Of a stretch of 64,000 nucleotides of DNA, positions 30,856 through 43,200 are shown piece after piece. Where the stretch lies: contig CP145412.1 of NCBI GenBank assembly GCA_036867785.1, positions 1,550,001-1,614,000 of the forward strand. The letters run 5' to 3'. The notes under the pieces are model-generated. The model was not told where the DNA came from. It did no database searches and worked only from the letters and a program-made list of their open reading frames with translations. The number at the start of each line of letters is the position of its first letter. Within the stretch, counting starts at the first letter, position 1. This DNA is from Plasmodiophora brassicae (lineage: Eukaryota > Endomyxa: Phytomyxea > Phytomyxea > Plasmodiophorida). A program made the position numbers and the translations under genes.

Positions 30856-32094
30856 TCACTGTACCGTGTCGACGCGGGGCGGCGTCTGCGGCAACGAGTT
30901 CGACAGGACCAGCGTGATTTCGTCGTGCTCCTCCTCGGACTCCTCGACGTCGTGGTCGACCTGCATGCGCTCGTCGAAATACCCGTTGGCGTCCCGTTTC
31001 GGGTGCGCGAACGCGCACGTGATCTTGGTGCACTTCGGGTCGAACCGGCAGGGTTTCGCGGGGCCATCAGCTCCGGCGCCGGCCGCCGCCCGGGACGGGT
31101 GCGAGAACCGGCAGGTCGGGCGCTTACACGCGGCGCCGAACTTGCACGGCACCTGCGTCGTCGTGGCCGTCGTCGTCCCTGGCGGCAGCGGTTGATTGTG
31201 CAGGTACAGGCACGACTTGCCGAACGAGCAGCGCGGCCAGAACTTGCACTACGAGGAGCGCCTCAGGAACATTAGGGGAGGGGGCGGCAGCCAGGTGCTT
31301 ACCGGTTCGCTTGGATGTGTAAACGGGCAGGCCTCGCCCTTCTCGCAGGCTGGCCAGAACGCGCAGCGAATCGGCTTCTTGGTCGATCTGGCCGCCGGCC
31401 TGGACGCGTTGGACGGCGCCGGTCCCGTGGGCGGGCCCGAAGCAGGCCCATTACCAGACACCGTCTCCGGTTCCCTGGCGGGCGTGGTCGTCGTTGCGCC
31501 CCCCGCCTGCATCACCCGGTCGTTCTTGATGGTGACGACGAAGGATTCGGAGCGCGTGTCAATCCGGCGGGGCCCGGCGCCTCGTTTCGGGGACGGCGAT
31601 CGCGCCCGTTTCGCCGTTCGTCGATGATGGGCTGGTTCTGGCGAGGCCTTGCGCTTCGAGACGGGAGCCCTCCTGCTGCTGCTGGTCGGCTTCAGCGCGT
31701 CCGCGAGAAGACGCGCGGGAGCAGGTCGCCTCGTGGCGGCCGTCGTCGTCGCCTTTGGCGGGTCGGCAGCGACCGGCGCAACAACAACGGACGACAGCTT
31801 TCGTTTCAGCGCCGGCGCCGTCTCGTTATCATTGTCAACGGCGGAGCGAAGCTCGTCGAACAACCATACGACGAGGGTCCGCGCCGCACCGCCGACGAAC
31901 GGCGCCATCTCCTTCTCGATCTGCGCCCGCGTGCGCCCGTTCGTGACGAGCAGCATGATGAACTCGATGAAGCTGTTCTGGTCGAACGACGACGGCGGCA
32001 GCTGGTCGCGGAACCCGTCCATGACCCGGCGCCGGATCGCGTCCGTCAGCTGGCCGGGCGCGAAACTCGACCCGTCCGCGTCGTCGCCGTCCAT
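30856..32094 (-). CDS. Nab2/ZC3H14-like poly(A)-binding protein
   Basis: Exons 32094-31306 and 31248-30856 (57-nt intron) give 393 residues. The N-terminus (LTDAIRRRVMDGF, FIEFIMLLVTNGRTRAQIEK, WLFDEL) matches the PWI-like fold of Nab2/ZC3H14. A long basic, Ser/Pro-rich region follows, then four CCCH fingers near the C-terminus: CAFWPACEKGEACPFTH, CKFWPRCSFGKSCLYLH, CKFGAACKRPTCRFSH and CRFDPKCTKITCAFAH. Nab2 family proteins bind poly(A) tails and act in mRNA export and tail-length control. The intron falls between fingers 1 and 2. The start at 32094 was chosen over 32160 because it leads straight into the PWI-like fold. Confidence 0.82.
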
Positions 32095-32211
32095 CGAAGC
32101 GAATGCGTTGCGCACCGCCACGGACTTGCCACAAACGCTGACAGTGACAGTGACACACACACACCGCTGCTGCTGGCCGTGAAGACGGGAACGTCGCCGA
32201 ATGTGATCAAC

Positions 32212-32718
32212 ATGTACCCGCCGCAGCCCTATGTCCCATTTGCTATGTCTCGGCAGCAGGGCCTGCAGATATCCGGGTACGGGTCACGCCCCGGGCGTCG
32301 CTATAGGGCGAATCGCGTGCGACGATCGACCCGTCGTATGGCGCGCTTCTTCGCCATCGGGAAGAAGGGCGACTCGACGGATGCGGCTGGGCGGACGGCC
32401 CGGCTGCAGGCGGCGTTCGAGCTCTGCGATCGGAACAAGAGCGGGTTCCTGGAGGTGTCCGATATCGGCGCCGTCTGCAAGGCGTTCGACCCGAACGCCG
32501 ACGTCGCGTCGGGGACGGCGCAGGTGCTGGCCGAGTTCGGCGTCAGGCCGGGCGTGAAAGACCAGCGCATCACGCCCGACATGTGGACGTCCACGCTGAT
32601 GAAGACCCTGGGCAGCAGGGACAGCAAGGTGTTCGACGACCACATCGACTACCTGGAGAGGGCCCTTCGGGGTCCTGTCGACCACCCTGCACCCTCTGCT
32701 AAAGCCGCGTCTCCCTGA
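32212..32718 (+). CDS. Small EF-hand-like protein
   Basis: A 168-residue frame divergent from the Nab2-like gene (118 bp apart). One calcium-binding-type loop is visible, AFELCDRNKSGFLEVSDIGA (D-x-N-x-S-G-x-L-x-x-x-D), and a second degenerate helix-loop region follows. The N-terminus is Pro/Tyr/Arg-rich. I do not recognise an orthologue. The stop lies 67 bp from the end of the convergent large gene. Confidence 0.6.
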   Translation: MYPPQPYVPFAMSRQQGLQISGYGSRPGRRYRANRVRRSTRRMARFFAIGKKGDSTDAAGRTARLQAAFELCDRNKSGFLEVSDIGAVCKAFDPNADVASGTAQVLAEFGVRPGVKDQRITPDMWTSTLMKTLGSRDSKVFDDHIDYLERALRGPVDHPAPSAKAASP

Positions 32719-32785
32719 CCTGAGGGAACCCCTCCTTCCGTCCGATCTGTTGCCCGCTTTATAATTAGGGGGACCTCGTCAGCGA

Positions 32786-35700
32786 CTAGAAGTGCAGCAG
32801 GCGAACGGAGGCGGACCCTGTCGGCGGCGACGGCGCCCTGGCCGCGTCGTCGCAAGGACGGGACGCGAAACAGGGGACAGGTGTCCACGCCCGTAGCCGA
32901 CAGATGGCCCGACCTCGGTCGTCGATCTGGCAATCGAGGGACGCCTGCGACCCGGGGTCGGTCAGCAGGGCCTCCGGGCCGGACGCCTGGCCGGGGGGCG
33001 CCCAGTGCCGCCCCCCGGCCAGCGATCGGTCGCGATGCGCCCGAACGTGCGACCTGGCCGACACCGGCCTGCAACTGTGCGACCCCTTGCCCAGGGCTCG
33101 CCGCAGGATCTGTACGAGATGCGGGTCCCTGGCGGAACCGCTGGGCGACGCGGGCGGCAGCGGCGTCCTGATCCGCTCGCCTTCCGGCCGGTGCACGGGC
33201 AGGTACAACGGTGCGCCCTTGATGGCGCCCGGCCCGGGTGGCGCCGCGCCCAGCACCGTCGTTACCGTCAGGCACGACGCCAACCGGTCGATGTCGGCGT
33301 CGTCGTCGTCGTCGCCGCCCTCCTGTTCGGGCAGACGATGAAGGTCCTCGTCCTGCACGGGCGCTGGGACCGACCGCGCCGGTGCCGAGGACGGGCGCCG
33401 ACGACACCACCCTGGCAGGGCGGGCGTGATTGTCAACGAGGTCTCCAGCGACGCCGCCGCCGGGGCGTTGTGACAGTGCTGTGCCACAACCGTCACCGGA
33501 TGAGGGACAGCCCCGTCGGGGCACGCGGCAACGTGGCCGGGGCCGACGACGCCGGTGATCGCGATCCCGGGGCCAATGGCCTCGTCCGGCGGTGAAGAGT
33601 CGCCGACGTGCGACGAGGCGCCGACAGCGATGGCGTGCACTGGACGCGGCGGCTCCAGGCGGCGCGCGGGCGACGACGACCGCTCCCGTTTGTGGGCAAC
33701 GTCGAGGACGGGCGTCGGGCGCATCGCCTGCGCGGACGACGGCCGCTGCCGATAGGTCTTGGGGCTGGACAGGAAGCCGAGGGATCCGCTGACGACGGAC
33801 AGGTGGTCGCAGGATCGCGACTGGGGCAGCGTCGTCAGCGACTTGCGCGACGCCAGCAACGGGCGCAGGAGCGCGTCCAGGACGGCCTTGCGCGGCTGGC
33901 CGACATCCAGCGACAGCGGCGCCAGCGACGACGACGACAGCTGTTCGGCGAGCTCCGTCATCAGGACGTCCTCGGGCACGTTGCTGGCGGCCGCACCCGG
34001 CTGGGCCGTGTCGGCGTCGGGGCGTCGCGCACGCCGGTCGCGTTGCTGTTCGCGATGCACGGCCCACAGGTCGTCGATCGTGGCCTCGTCGTCGTCGTCG
34101 TGTTCGAACGTCGCGCCTTGTGCGCGTTGTGCCACGGCGGGCGTCACGGCGAGCGCTGTCGACAACGATGGGTGCGACACGGCGCGATGGCGTTGCCGCT
34201 CATATCGCGGGGATGCATTGGGACGGGTCGGCGGGCGCGGAGTGATCCGAAGGGGTCCCGCTGGGTGACCGGTGCCCAGGCGAACGCCTTGCGCTCGGAA
34301 CCAGCTGCTGGACGGTACGCCTTCGTCAGCGGCGGACGCGGCCCCGGTTGTGGATGGGTGCTGAAGGAGGTCGACGGACGGGTGCGAACGTCGCAGACCC
34401 GGCACGATGGAGATGCGCATGGGCGATACGGCGGCGTTGCTGACGGCACGAGGCCGACGGGTCGCAGGACGGCGCTGCCTACGTCGCGGTGACGGCGGCG
34501 ACGGTGGCGGTTGCGGCTCATCTGGCCGGCTGGGGGTCGGCTGCTGCTGGGTCGACGCAGAACCGGGTCGTGACCGCCCGTCGGGAGCGGCACTGGCGGG
34601 AGGCGCGGGGACAGGGTCGCGTGGAGCCCAGTGTCCACGTCCTGCCCGCTGAGACTGAGGTCGCTCCTCGGCAGGCGGTACGGGCCGGTCGAGCGCAACG
34701 GGTTCCTCCGAGGGCGCTGGGCGAACGGGCTCGACGGTTGCTGCGAATGTGGCTGGCGGGTTCGCAGACGTTGACGATGCAGCTGGTGCCGTAGCGGTGG
34801 ATGCCGTCGGCACAGGCGAAGCAGAAGACGACGGGGCCGGCGGCGCCACCGTCGTCGTGACGAGGACGTTGATGGCGGGCGCCCTGACAGTGACGGCGCC
34901 ACCATCTGCCCAGTCAGCGGCGGCGCCGGGCGCGTACGACGTCGCTGAGTCTGCCAACGAGTCCACAGGCACGGACGGGTGCCATTGCTGGTTCGCCTGC
35001 GCGGGACGCCGCGTCAGCGACCCTGGTCGATCACGTTGCTCCCAGAGGCGGTAACAGCCACAACGTACCATTCGCTTGTAGAGCTCGTTGACCAGATCGG
35101 TGGCCGTGCGGGCAGACGACGTCGGCGCCGGCGTCTCTGGGACGGCGCGTTCCGGCAGAATCTGCTCCTAACGCGGGAACCGTCAGCACACCGTACGTAA
35201 GATGGGGGGACACCGTTTGGGCGCCGACCATTCGGGAGAACAGGGCGTCGACCAGGGCGGGCCCGGTCAGGTCCGGCAGGAACTGGGCGGATAACGTGAC
35301 GGCGCGTTCGCATAGCGCGCGAACACGGTCGCCGCTCACCGGGCCGTCCAGCCTTGGCGACGTCGCCAACCGCATCGCCAAGGCGTCGACGACGGCCGCC
35401 GACTCTGCCGATGCCTCCGCGGCGATCGCGTCATCCACCCGCTGCTGCGCATCGACGACGACGCCGACGTCTTCGTCGTTCTCGTCGGTGGTGGCCTGCG
35501 GCGGCGCCTGCGATCCCGCGGGGCGTGCCCCAACTGGCGGGGGACCGAGCGGATCCGTCGTCGGCACGTGGCGGTGCGGCGCCTCTGTTGCCCAGCGTTG
35601 CGACCGCGCTGCCGCCGACGATACTGACCCTGCCGCTTGCTCGTCGTCGTTGCCAGCCACGTCCCGTACACGCCTGTCCTCGTCGACGCTCTCGACGATG

Positions 35701-38001
35701 CGGTCGGGTTGCTTCACAACATGGCCGTAATCGTCCACGTTGGCAACGGCCGCCGCCACTGGGTCCTTCTTGTAGACGGGTTTGAACTCGCTGCCGTCCG
35801 ACGACGGCGCCACCATCTGCTGTCGACGACGTTCGCTGGCCTGCGTGCGTCGCGAAGAGGCGCCCGCCCCGAGCGACGCGCCGTCGTCGTCGCCGCTCGC
35901 CGCCGACATCGACGGGCGCCGCCGCCGCCACTCGGGCGCCTCCCTCATGGCGCGTTTGTGTCGCTCGTCCAGCGTCAGCGAGCGGGTTCCAGCAGGCCCA
36001 GCTGCCGCTCCGTCCTCCTCGTCGTCGCTGTCCCGCTCGTCGTCGCTGAGCGCGGGCGCCCCGCGCCGTCTGAACTCGTCGATCGCCGCGCCGTGCCTGG
36101 ACCGGCGCGTCGCCTCGGGGGCGGTCGTCGTCGTCTCCGTCAGCGTTCGACTGACCCAGGTCGTCGTGCTCGACATCGACGACGTCCGCTCGTTCGTCGG
36201 GTACCGTCCCGCGATGCTGTCCTCGAACGGGGCGGGCGACGTCGTGGCGGCCGGGCCTGCGCCAGACGCCGCCCAGCCGCCCACGTCTCTGACGATGCTG
36301 TCCAGCATGGCCGACAGGCTCCGGTCGGTTCGTCGTCGTCGTCGTTGCCGTCGCGCGGGCGACGTCGACACCGTCCGCTTCGACGGCGGCCGTTTCCCTC
36401 TTGGCGTCGTCGTCGTCGTCGTCGTCGTCGTTGGCGTGTCCGACGCCGCCTCGTCGTCCTCGAACACGGGCGGCGGCAACGGGGCCGCTTTCACACGCTG
36501 CTTGGGCGGTGCCATGAACGACAGGACCTTGGGTGGCCGTTTCGGCGCCGCTGGTCGTGCACGCGTCGACGTCGGCGGCGACGGCGACCGGGCGGGGGGC
36601 GACGGCGGTCCCTACGCGTCGCTCACAATCAGAAACCAGCAGCAGGACGACGGGCGCCGGCCCCTGGACTCGAACCGTATAGGCGGGGCGATCGACGGGC
36701 CGCTTCAAGATGGACCCTCGGCGTCGTTTCGCGTCGGCAGCAGGAGGAGGGGACGGAGCGGCGCCCCTGTCCTACAACGCACACACGAGTCATCGTTGGA
36801 CGCGTCCATGATGGGGTGCGGGCGACGCCAGTTACGATAAGCGAGTTGCGCTTCGAGTCGGATCGCGTCGACGCCCCGTCGAGCGACTCGACGTCAAAGT
36901 AGTCCTCGAACGGGGTCGCGTTGCTGACCTGCGGCAGCGGCTTCCATTGGAACCGGGTGTCCGGCCGCCGGAGCAGGCCGTTGACGCGGGCCACCTGCGA
37001 CCGGAACGCCATCCGGCAGAACAGGACCTTGAGGAAGTAGACGTAATCGCTGGCGTCCAGCGACGGCGTCCACAGGTCGGCGATCTCGTACAGGGCGGCC
37101 CTGAACTCTTTGAAGTTCATCCGGGTGGCGCCCCGGGAGTCGCTGGCCCAGTCGTCGACGGCCAGGCGCCGCGACGCCTCGTCCGTCAGGGCGTCCGGGG
37201 GGTACAGCGCCCGCACCAGGCGCATGTGGAAGTCGACGTAGGTCAGCCGGTTCAGCAGGCGCTGGTCGTCGTCGCGCGACTCGCTGAACGCCTTCCCGAA
37301 CGTGGACCAGAACTCGCGGGCCACGCGCACAACGACCGGGTCGTGTCGCAGGCGCTCGCGAACGGCCAGCGCCTCCGTCGTGTACATGTTCGGGTCGACC
37401 TGGGTGCAGTACTCGTGGATGACCTCCTGGCCTGCGGATCCACGTGTGTCGTTGGTTCAGCCCGACGCGACCAGGATGGCGTGTGCGCATACGCACCGTC
37501 GACGATGACGGAGAGGTCGGTGGCCGCCTCGAAGATGAACTTGTTCAGCTTGCGGCGCGTCGGCGCCAGCGTCGGCTTGATGTCCCAGAAGTCGGCGAAC
37601 GCGGGGGCGGACGTCGCGCGCGGCGCGTTACGCGCCGACCTGATGAACCGCAAGCCCAGCTGCCACGCAGGTACGCTCAGCAACGCGCCCCTTCAACAAC
37701 AACAACGAGACACGCGAACCCGTATGGCTCTGCCGATCCTGGCCAGGCGGGTGATCTGGGCGGCCGGCTCGCCGTGCACGACGATGGGTTCCGGGGGAGC
37801 GGGCGCGATGACGGGCTGGACGGGCGGCGGCGGCGGCGGCGCGGCGGGTTCGGGTTCGGGTGCCGGCGCCGGCCTCGCAGCGCTCACCGACTTGGTCGTG
37901 AATTGCAGCAGGTCGGGGACGCCGCCGACGACATCCTTGGGCGGCGCCTGCGACGACCGGCGCCCGATGAGGGCGGACGACTTCCGCTTCGGATGATGCA
38001 T
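32786..38001 (-). CDS. Large low-complexity protein with conserved N-terminal helical domain
   Basis: Seven exons (38001-37720, 37659-37497, 37431-36836, 36771-36670, 36611-35190, 35161-35069, 34996-32786) sum exactly to 1622 residues, which supports a single gene. Introns are 60, 65, 64, 58, 28 and 72 nt. Residues about 90-330 form a conserved-looking domain (RRKLNKFIFEAATDLSVIVD, REFWSTFGKAF, VDDWASDSRG, LYEIADLWTPSLDASDYVYF). It resembles a helical, EF-hand-like domain I associate with flagellar or axonemal proteins, but I cannot name it firmly. The remaining 1,200 residues are rich in Pro, Ser, Ala, Arg and acidic runs and are probably disordered; TDLVNELYKRM is a short helical island. 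Internal translation could also start in the large exon 5. Confidence 0.65.
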
Positions 38002-38219
38002 GTTGCCCGCGCGGCCGTCATGCACGGCCACCGCCGTCGACCATGATTAACAATCGCCGCCCCGTTCGACCGTACACCGCCAGGGCGGCTATTTGCCAGC
38101 AGCCCAGCCAGGGGGGTCGTCGTCGCCCCGCCCGTATCCACTCCGTCGTACGTACGTCAATACTGCGAAACGCGCGGGGGGCTCTGGTCGGCGGCGCGCG
38201 CAACCGATGACGTCGTGCC

Positions 38220-38547
38220 ATGAGGCGTAAGTGTGCGGCGTTTGTCGGGCGCGGCGCGGCACGGCGCACTGAGCTGCAGGCCCGGGGGTAGGTACCTCGC
38301 ACTGGTCGACTGCGTGCTGCACACGCCCTGCGTGGCCGACGGGCGCCCGCTCCAGGAATGCATGATGGACCGGGACGCCGTCCAGCGCTGCAAGGACCTG
38401 CGCCAGGCGTTCACGCATTGCCAGCGCGGACAGGTACGCTGCGCGCGCATTGCCCGTTGCCACCCCCTCCCCCACACGCCCAATGACCGTCGTGCAACGC
38501 AGCTCGACGCCCGGTACCGTATCCGCGGCAATCGATACGGGAGGTGA
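38220..38547 (+). CDS. COA5: Cytochrome c oxidase assembly factor COA5/PET191
   Basis: A small twin-cysteine protein. The first coding stretch reads YLALVDCVLHTPCVADGRPL, then QECMMDRDAVQRCKDLRQAF and THCQRGQ. A 69-nt intron (38434-38502) leads to LDARYRIRGNRYGR and a stop at 38545. This matches COA5/PET191, which ends ...C-x-R-x3-LD-x-R-x-R-x-RG. The cysteines pair in the mitochondrial intermembrane space, and the protein is needed for complex IV assembly. The 5' end is unclear: an ATG near 38220 followed by a consensus GTAAGT suggests an early intron, but the phases were not resolved. Confidence 0.8.
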
Positions 38548-38807
38548 CGGCGCCGTCCAGCCAACGATGTGGGCGCGGACAAACACGCGATTCGTAATGA
38601 AACGCAAATGATCGTATACGTCGACCTGAACGGGGTTGGACGTCGCGGCAGTGACGATGTCGTGTCGGGGGATGCCGCGCTCGCCTCTCTCTGGCGCCCG
38701 AAATAAGGTCAGCGCTGTGCGACGGTGCGTGCGCCGCCCGCAACAACAGAGACCGTTGGCGGCTGGGCGCCAGGGACCCCCCAGCGCACGCAGCACCCAC
38801 CGCCGCC

Positions 38808-40091
38808 ATGTTGAAGGCGTGTGCCGACCGGGCCCTTGCCTGCCTGTGCACGCTCGTTGCCGTCGTCGTCGTCATGGCCAGCTCGCTGCCGATCAACGCG
38901 GCGCAGGCGGTCGCCGGCGCGCTCGGCCGGATGCGTTGGTCGCGGGCGCTCGCCTCGCACTGGTGGTCGCTGCTCCAGTTCATGGCCGAGGTGTGGTCCG
39001 ACGTGCGCATCTCGTTCACCGGGGACAGCATCGCCGGGTCCAACGAGTGCGCCATCTGCATATCGAACCATTCGCCGGGCATCGACATGCTGCCGGGCAT
39101 CTGCCTGGCCGGGCGAGCCGTCGGCGCCGGGTCCGTCATCGCCACCATCAAGCAGTCGCTGCGATACGTGCCGGGGATCGGGTGGACCAACTACCTGCAG
39201 GGGTCCCTGTTCCTGAAACGGAGCTGGACGCAGGATCGACCGGCACTGGGACGCCGCCTGGACTCGGTGCCCAGGCCGTTCTGGCTCGGGGTGCGTCCCT
39301 CGACCGTTTCGCCCCGCCTGTCGACAGTGTTCGCTAATCGCCGAATGTGTGTGTTCGTATGCAAAGATCTTCCCGGAAGGGACGCGGATCACGCCGGCGA
39401 AGCGCGCCGAATCGCAGGCGTTCGCCGAGGCACGCGGCCTGCCCAGGCTGGCGAACGTGCTCGTCCCGCGCACCAAGGGCTTCACCTTCACCGTCCAACG
39501 GCTGCGCGCGTCCCTCGACGCCGTCTACGACATCACGGCCGCCTACGAAGGATCGCCCTTCTACCTGTCGGACGTCCTGCTCAGGGGCCGGTTTCGAACG
39601 GTGAGAGCGACGAACCCGTGCGGCCCGCCACCGATTGCACCCACCACGACTGACAGTGTGTCGCCCAACAGCGTGCATTGCACTTCCACGTGCGTCGCGT
39701 CCCCACGTCGCAGCTGCCGTCGTCCGACGCCGACCTGGAGCAGTGGCTGTACGACGCGTTCGCCCAGAAGGACGCCCTGCTGGCACATTTCCGCATGCAC
39801 GGGTACTACCCGGGCGCGGCCGTCGACTGCCCCGCACCCGCCCTGCACCTCCTGATCCGATTCAATGCCTGGGTGCTGGCGTTCGCCGTCGGCCTGCTGG
39901 CCCTGGGCGGCTGGTCGCCGGCGTCGATCGTCTGGGCGGCGCTGTCGGTCGCGACGATCGCGCTGGCCTGTCGTCGCACGTACGCCCACGTCAACCGGCG
40001 GTCGGTCCTCGAGGAACAGCACGGCGACCGGGCGCTGGCCGAGGCCATCCCCGCGTCGGGTCGCGCCGATCCCACCAAGAAGCACGTATGA
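38808..40091 (+). CDS. 1-acyl-glycerol-3-phosphate acyltransferase-like (PlsC) membrane enzyme
   Basis: Exons 38808-39290, 39367-39600 and 39672-40091 give 378 residues, the usual length for the AGPAT3-5/LCLAT1 group. An N-terminal helix (ACLCTLVAVVVVMASSLPI) is followed by the acyltransferase block I SNHSPGIDML (NHX4D), then block III IFPEGTR, formed exactly across the first splice site (WLG|IFPEGTR). A C-terminal pair of hydrophobic segments (NAWVLAFAVGLLALGGW, SIVWAALSVATIALAC) matches this subgroup. The enzyme should acylate lysophosphatidic or related lysolipids in the ER. Introns are 76 and 71 nt. Confidence 0.87.
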
Positions 40092-40220
40092 ATGTCAGAC
40101 AGATGTGTGTGTGAATAAGTTACGTGTGTCGTCACTGTACAACCCGGCCATCGACCTGGCCCGCGCAGACCGGCGAACGTTCGCAGAGAGGGGGGCCCTG
40201 TCCTGCTGCATCGTGAAGCG

Positions 40221-43200
40221 TCACGCGCGCAGCTGTCGCGTGATGTTCCTGACGAGCGCCCTGGCCTGGGCCACGATGCGGGCGCCCGGCAGGTTGAAGT
40301 CGGCGGCGTTGCTGGCGATCAGGTCGAGGTCGGCGACGACGGCATCGACGCGGCGATAGTACCGATTGGACAGGCGCCGCTCGATCAGGCCCAGGTCCAT
40401 GGGCAGCGCGATCATCCGGTCGTACACCGGGAACTCGTCCAAGGGGACCGGATCGCGGAAGTGGCGCGCCGACGCGTACGACCGCCACCGGGCAATCACC
40501 TGCCCGGCTCGGTCCAGGCGGTCCGCGTCGTCGCCTGCGATGCCGTCGTCGTCCTGCGCGGCGCTGGATTCGGCGACGCGATGCAACTCCCAGGGCGACA
40601 CGCGTTGCAGGACGGCGTGGCGCTGATGGCGCGATACGCGCCGGTCGTCGTCGTCGAACCGAACGACGACGCAGTTCCATGGCGACGTGCGGCAGTTGCC
40701 GATCTCGACGATGGACCCGCTGTACCACGACGACACGTCGGCGTACCACATGCGGAACCGGTCGCCGACCTGCCACCGGGCGCGCACAGCGCCCTCGACG
40801 ACCCATTCGGGGACAACAAAGTCGGGCTCGTCGATCGGGTAGAACGGTATCAGGACCGTCGGCGACGACGCGTTGCCGGGCCTGGCCTCGTCATCATCCG
40901 CGGGTTCATCGGCGCCGGCCTGGTCGTCGAACTGGACGGACAGGTCGGCGACAACGGGCTGGCGCGCCCCACGAAACCGCATGCGGTACGCGATGGCGAC
41001 AACGACGCCGAACAGGACCGGCGGCGGCGTGGCGTCGGCCGGCCAGGGCCAATCGGGCAGTTGCCGGGCGACGGTCGGCTCGAGCTGCGACAGGAACGAC
41101 CAGTGCCCTTCGCCGAAGTAGGCGACACGATCGCCGACCTGCGGGACGTACCCGCCGACGGGCGTGCCGGGCGCCTCCCGCTGGAGCCAGCGACGATCCG
41201 GGCCAGTGGCGCCCGCCTGGTCGCTGGGCGACGCCTGCGCGCGACGGCACCGCTTGCTGACACGGACGATGATCGGCTCGTCATCGGCGTCGTTGCCCGA
41301 CTCGGACGCCTGCGCCGCATCGTCGTCGCTGGCACGTCGCCGCAGGCGAGTGAACGACGGCCGATCGGGGGCGGGCGAGCTCGCCGGACTGGCCACACGA
41401 TGGCGAGCAGCGGCACCGGGTGGACGACGACGAACGCGAGGAAGGACGCGGTCGTCGGCAGAGTCGCTCTGGCTCGAACCCGACAGTGACCGACGAGGCG
41501 ACGGCCGACCACCACTGGCCCTACTTTCGCTCAGGCGCGGACGAATAACGACGTCGTCGTCCAGGTCGGTGTCGTCGGGCAGATCGTCGTCCGACGACGT
41601 CGCCTGGACGGAGTCGTCGTGCGACGACTCCGACGCCGTCGTGCTGAAGTCGTCGCTGGCCAGGGTGTCGGTGCCGGAGCGCCACGGGTCGTCGTCGTCG
41701 TCGTCGTCGACGGCGGCGGCTGCCTCAGCGACGAGCGCCTGGATGAACGCGGACGGCGGCGAGGCAGCGGGAGGCGCAGGCGGAGAGCTGGCGACCAGGT
41801 CGACGAGCTCCTCGACGCGAGGCGCCGTCCGGTGGCGGGTCTCCTCGCCGTCCTCGTCCGCATCGCTGCCCGCCTCGGGGAGCCACTCACGTTGCCGGCC
41901 CTGTTCGAGGTCGTCGGCGCGCGCCATACGTATTACATGACGGAGGCGTGCGACGCGGCCATACCAGCAGGTGCGCGGGCTGGATCACGTACGCCTCGAA
42001 GTCGGCATTGCAGAGCGTTCGCGACTGGAACGGCGCCGCGTGCATCGACGCGTCCGCCTGCGCGCGCGCACGTCAGCAATGGACGGCGTCGCGGAAGCGC
42101 CCCGCGTCACCGATTCGCTCAGGAAGAACTGGGCGGCCGGCACAACGGCGTAGCGTCGGCGGGAACCCGTCCCGAAGAGCACGAGGCGGCCCATGTCGCT
42201 CGTGGCACCTGCACCAGACGGCAACGTCAGCGGGTGCGCACAACGACGCCCCCCCCCCCCCCCCCCCCAACGCGGGCGCGCCTACACAGCCATTCGCCAC
42301 CGCTGGACACAGCACAGTCCACGAACCGATCTGTGGGCCACCTTGTTCAGCACAGGGGGAGGCACAACCGAGGGCAGGCAGCGCAACCCCAAACCCGACA
42401 TTGATCTGTGGCCGGGAACCGTGATACGATGGCGCCCGTGCGCGCGTCGACAACGAACGCCTGCCCGTCGGCCCCGACCGTCAGCAGGATGTCGCCGAGC
42501 GCGGGCTGGAGCGACACCGCCAGGACGTCGTCGTGGTGCAGGTGCTGGCGCCAGACGAGGGCGAACGGCTGCGCCGTCAGCGCATCCCACGCCTCGACGA
42601 ACGCGCCGTACGTGGTCACCAGGAGCCGGCCCCGGTCCGCCCAGATCAGCGTTGTCGCCCGGTCCGCCCGGCCATCCCGGCTGTCCACGACCGTGTGGCA
42701 AACGGCGAAGTCGCCGACGTCCAGCACGAAGACGTGGCCGAAGGCGGTGGCGACGGCCAGCTGCCCGGCGTCGTCGTTGAACACAGTGCAGACGATCTCG
42801 CCGGACGGGCTCAGGTCGACGTCGGCGCACGGCTCCGTCCAGCCCTGCTCGACGATCAGCGGCACCGAGTGCACGACGACATGGCCCGTGTTGAGGCCGA
42901 CGGCGATGAACGCGTTCGGCGCCCGCCCCACAGCGAGGGCGTTCGCCTCGCACGCGCCCGACGACAACCTCGGGTACAGGCCCGCGTCCACGTCGAAGTC
43001 GTCGCCCATCGAGCAGATCCGGCACGACCCGTTGTGCGTGATCGCCACGACGCGGTCGTCGTCGGGCAGGAACTGGACGCGCATGACCTCGCCGACCAGG
43101 TTGAAGACGCGCAGGCGCGTCCCGTGCCACAGCGACCAGATCGCGCAGGTCATGTCGCTGGACGCCGACGCGACCTGCTGATTGCACCGGGAGACGGACA

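Noticed and set aside
31315-32211. Plus-strand frame continuing upstream of the EF-hand gene for 300 codons
   Set aside because: It is antisense to the well-supported Nab2/ZC3H14-like gene. The EF-hand protein is taken to start at 32212.
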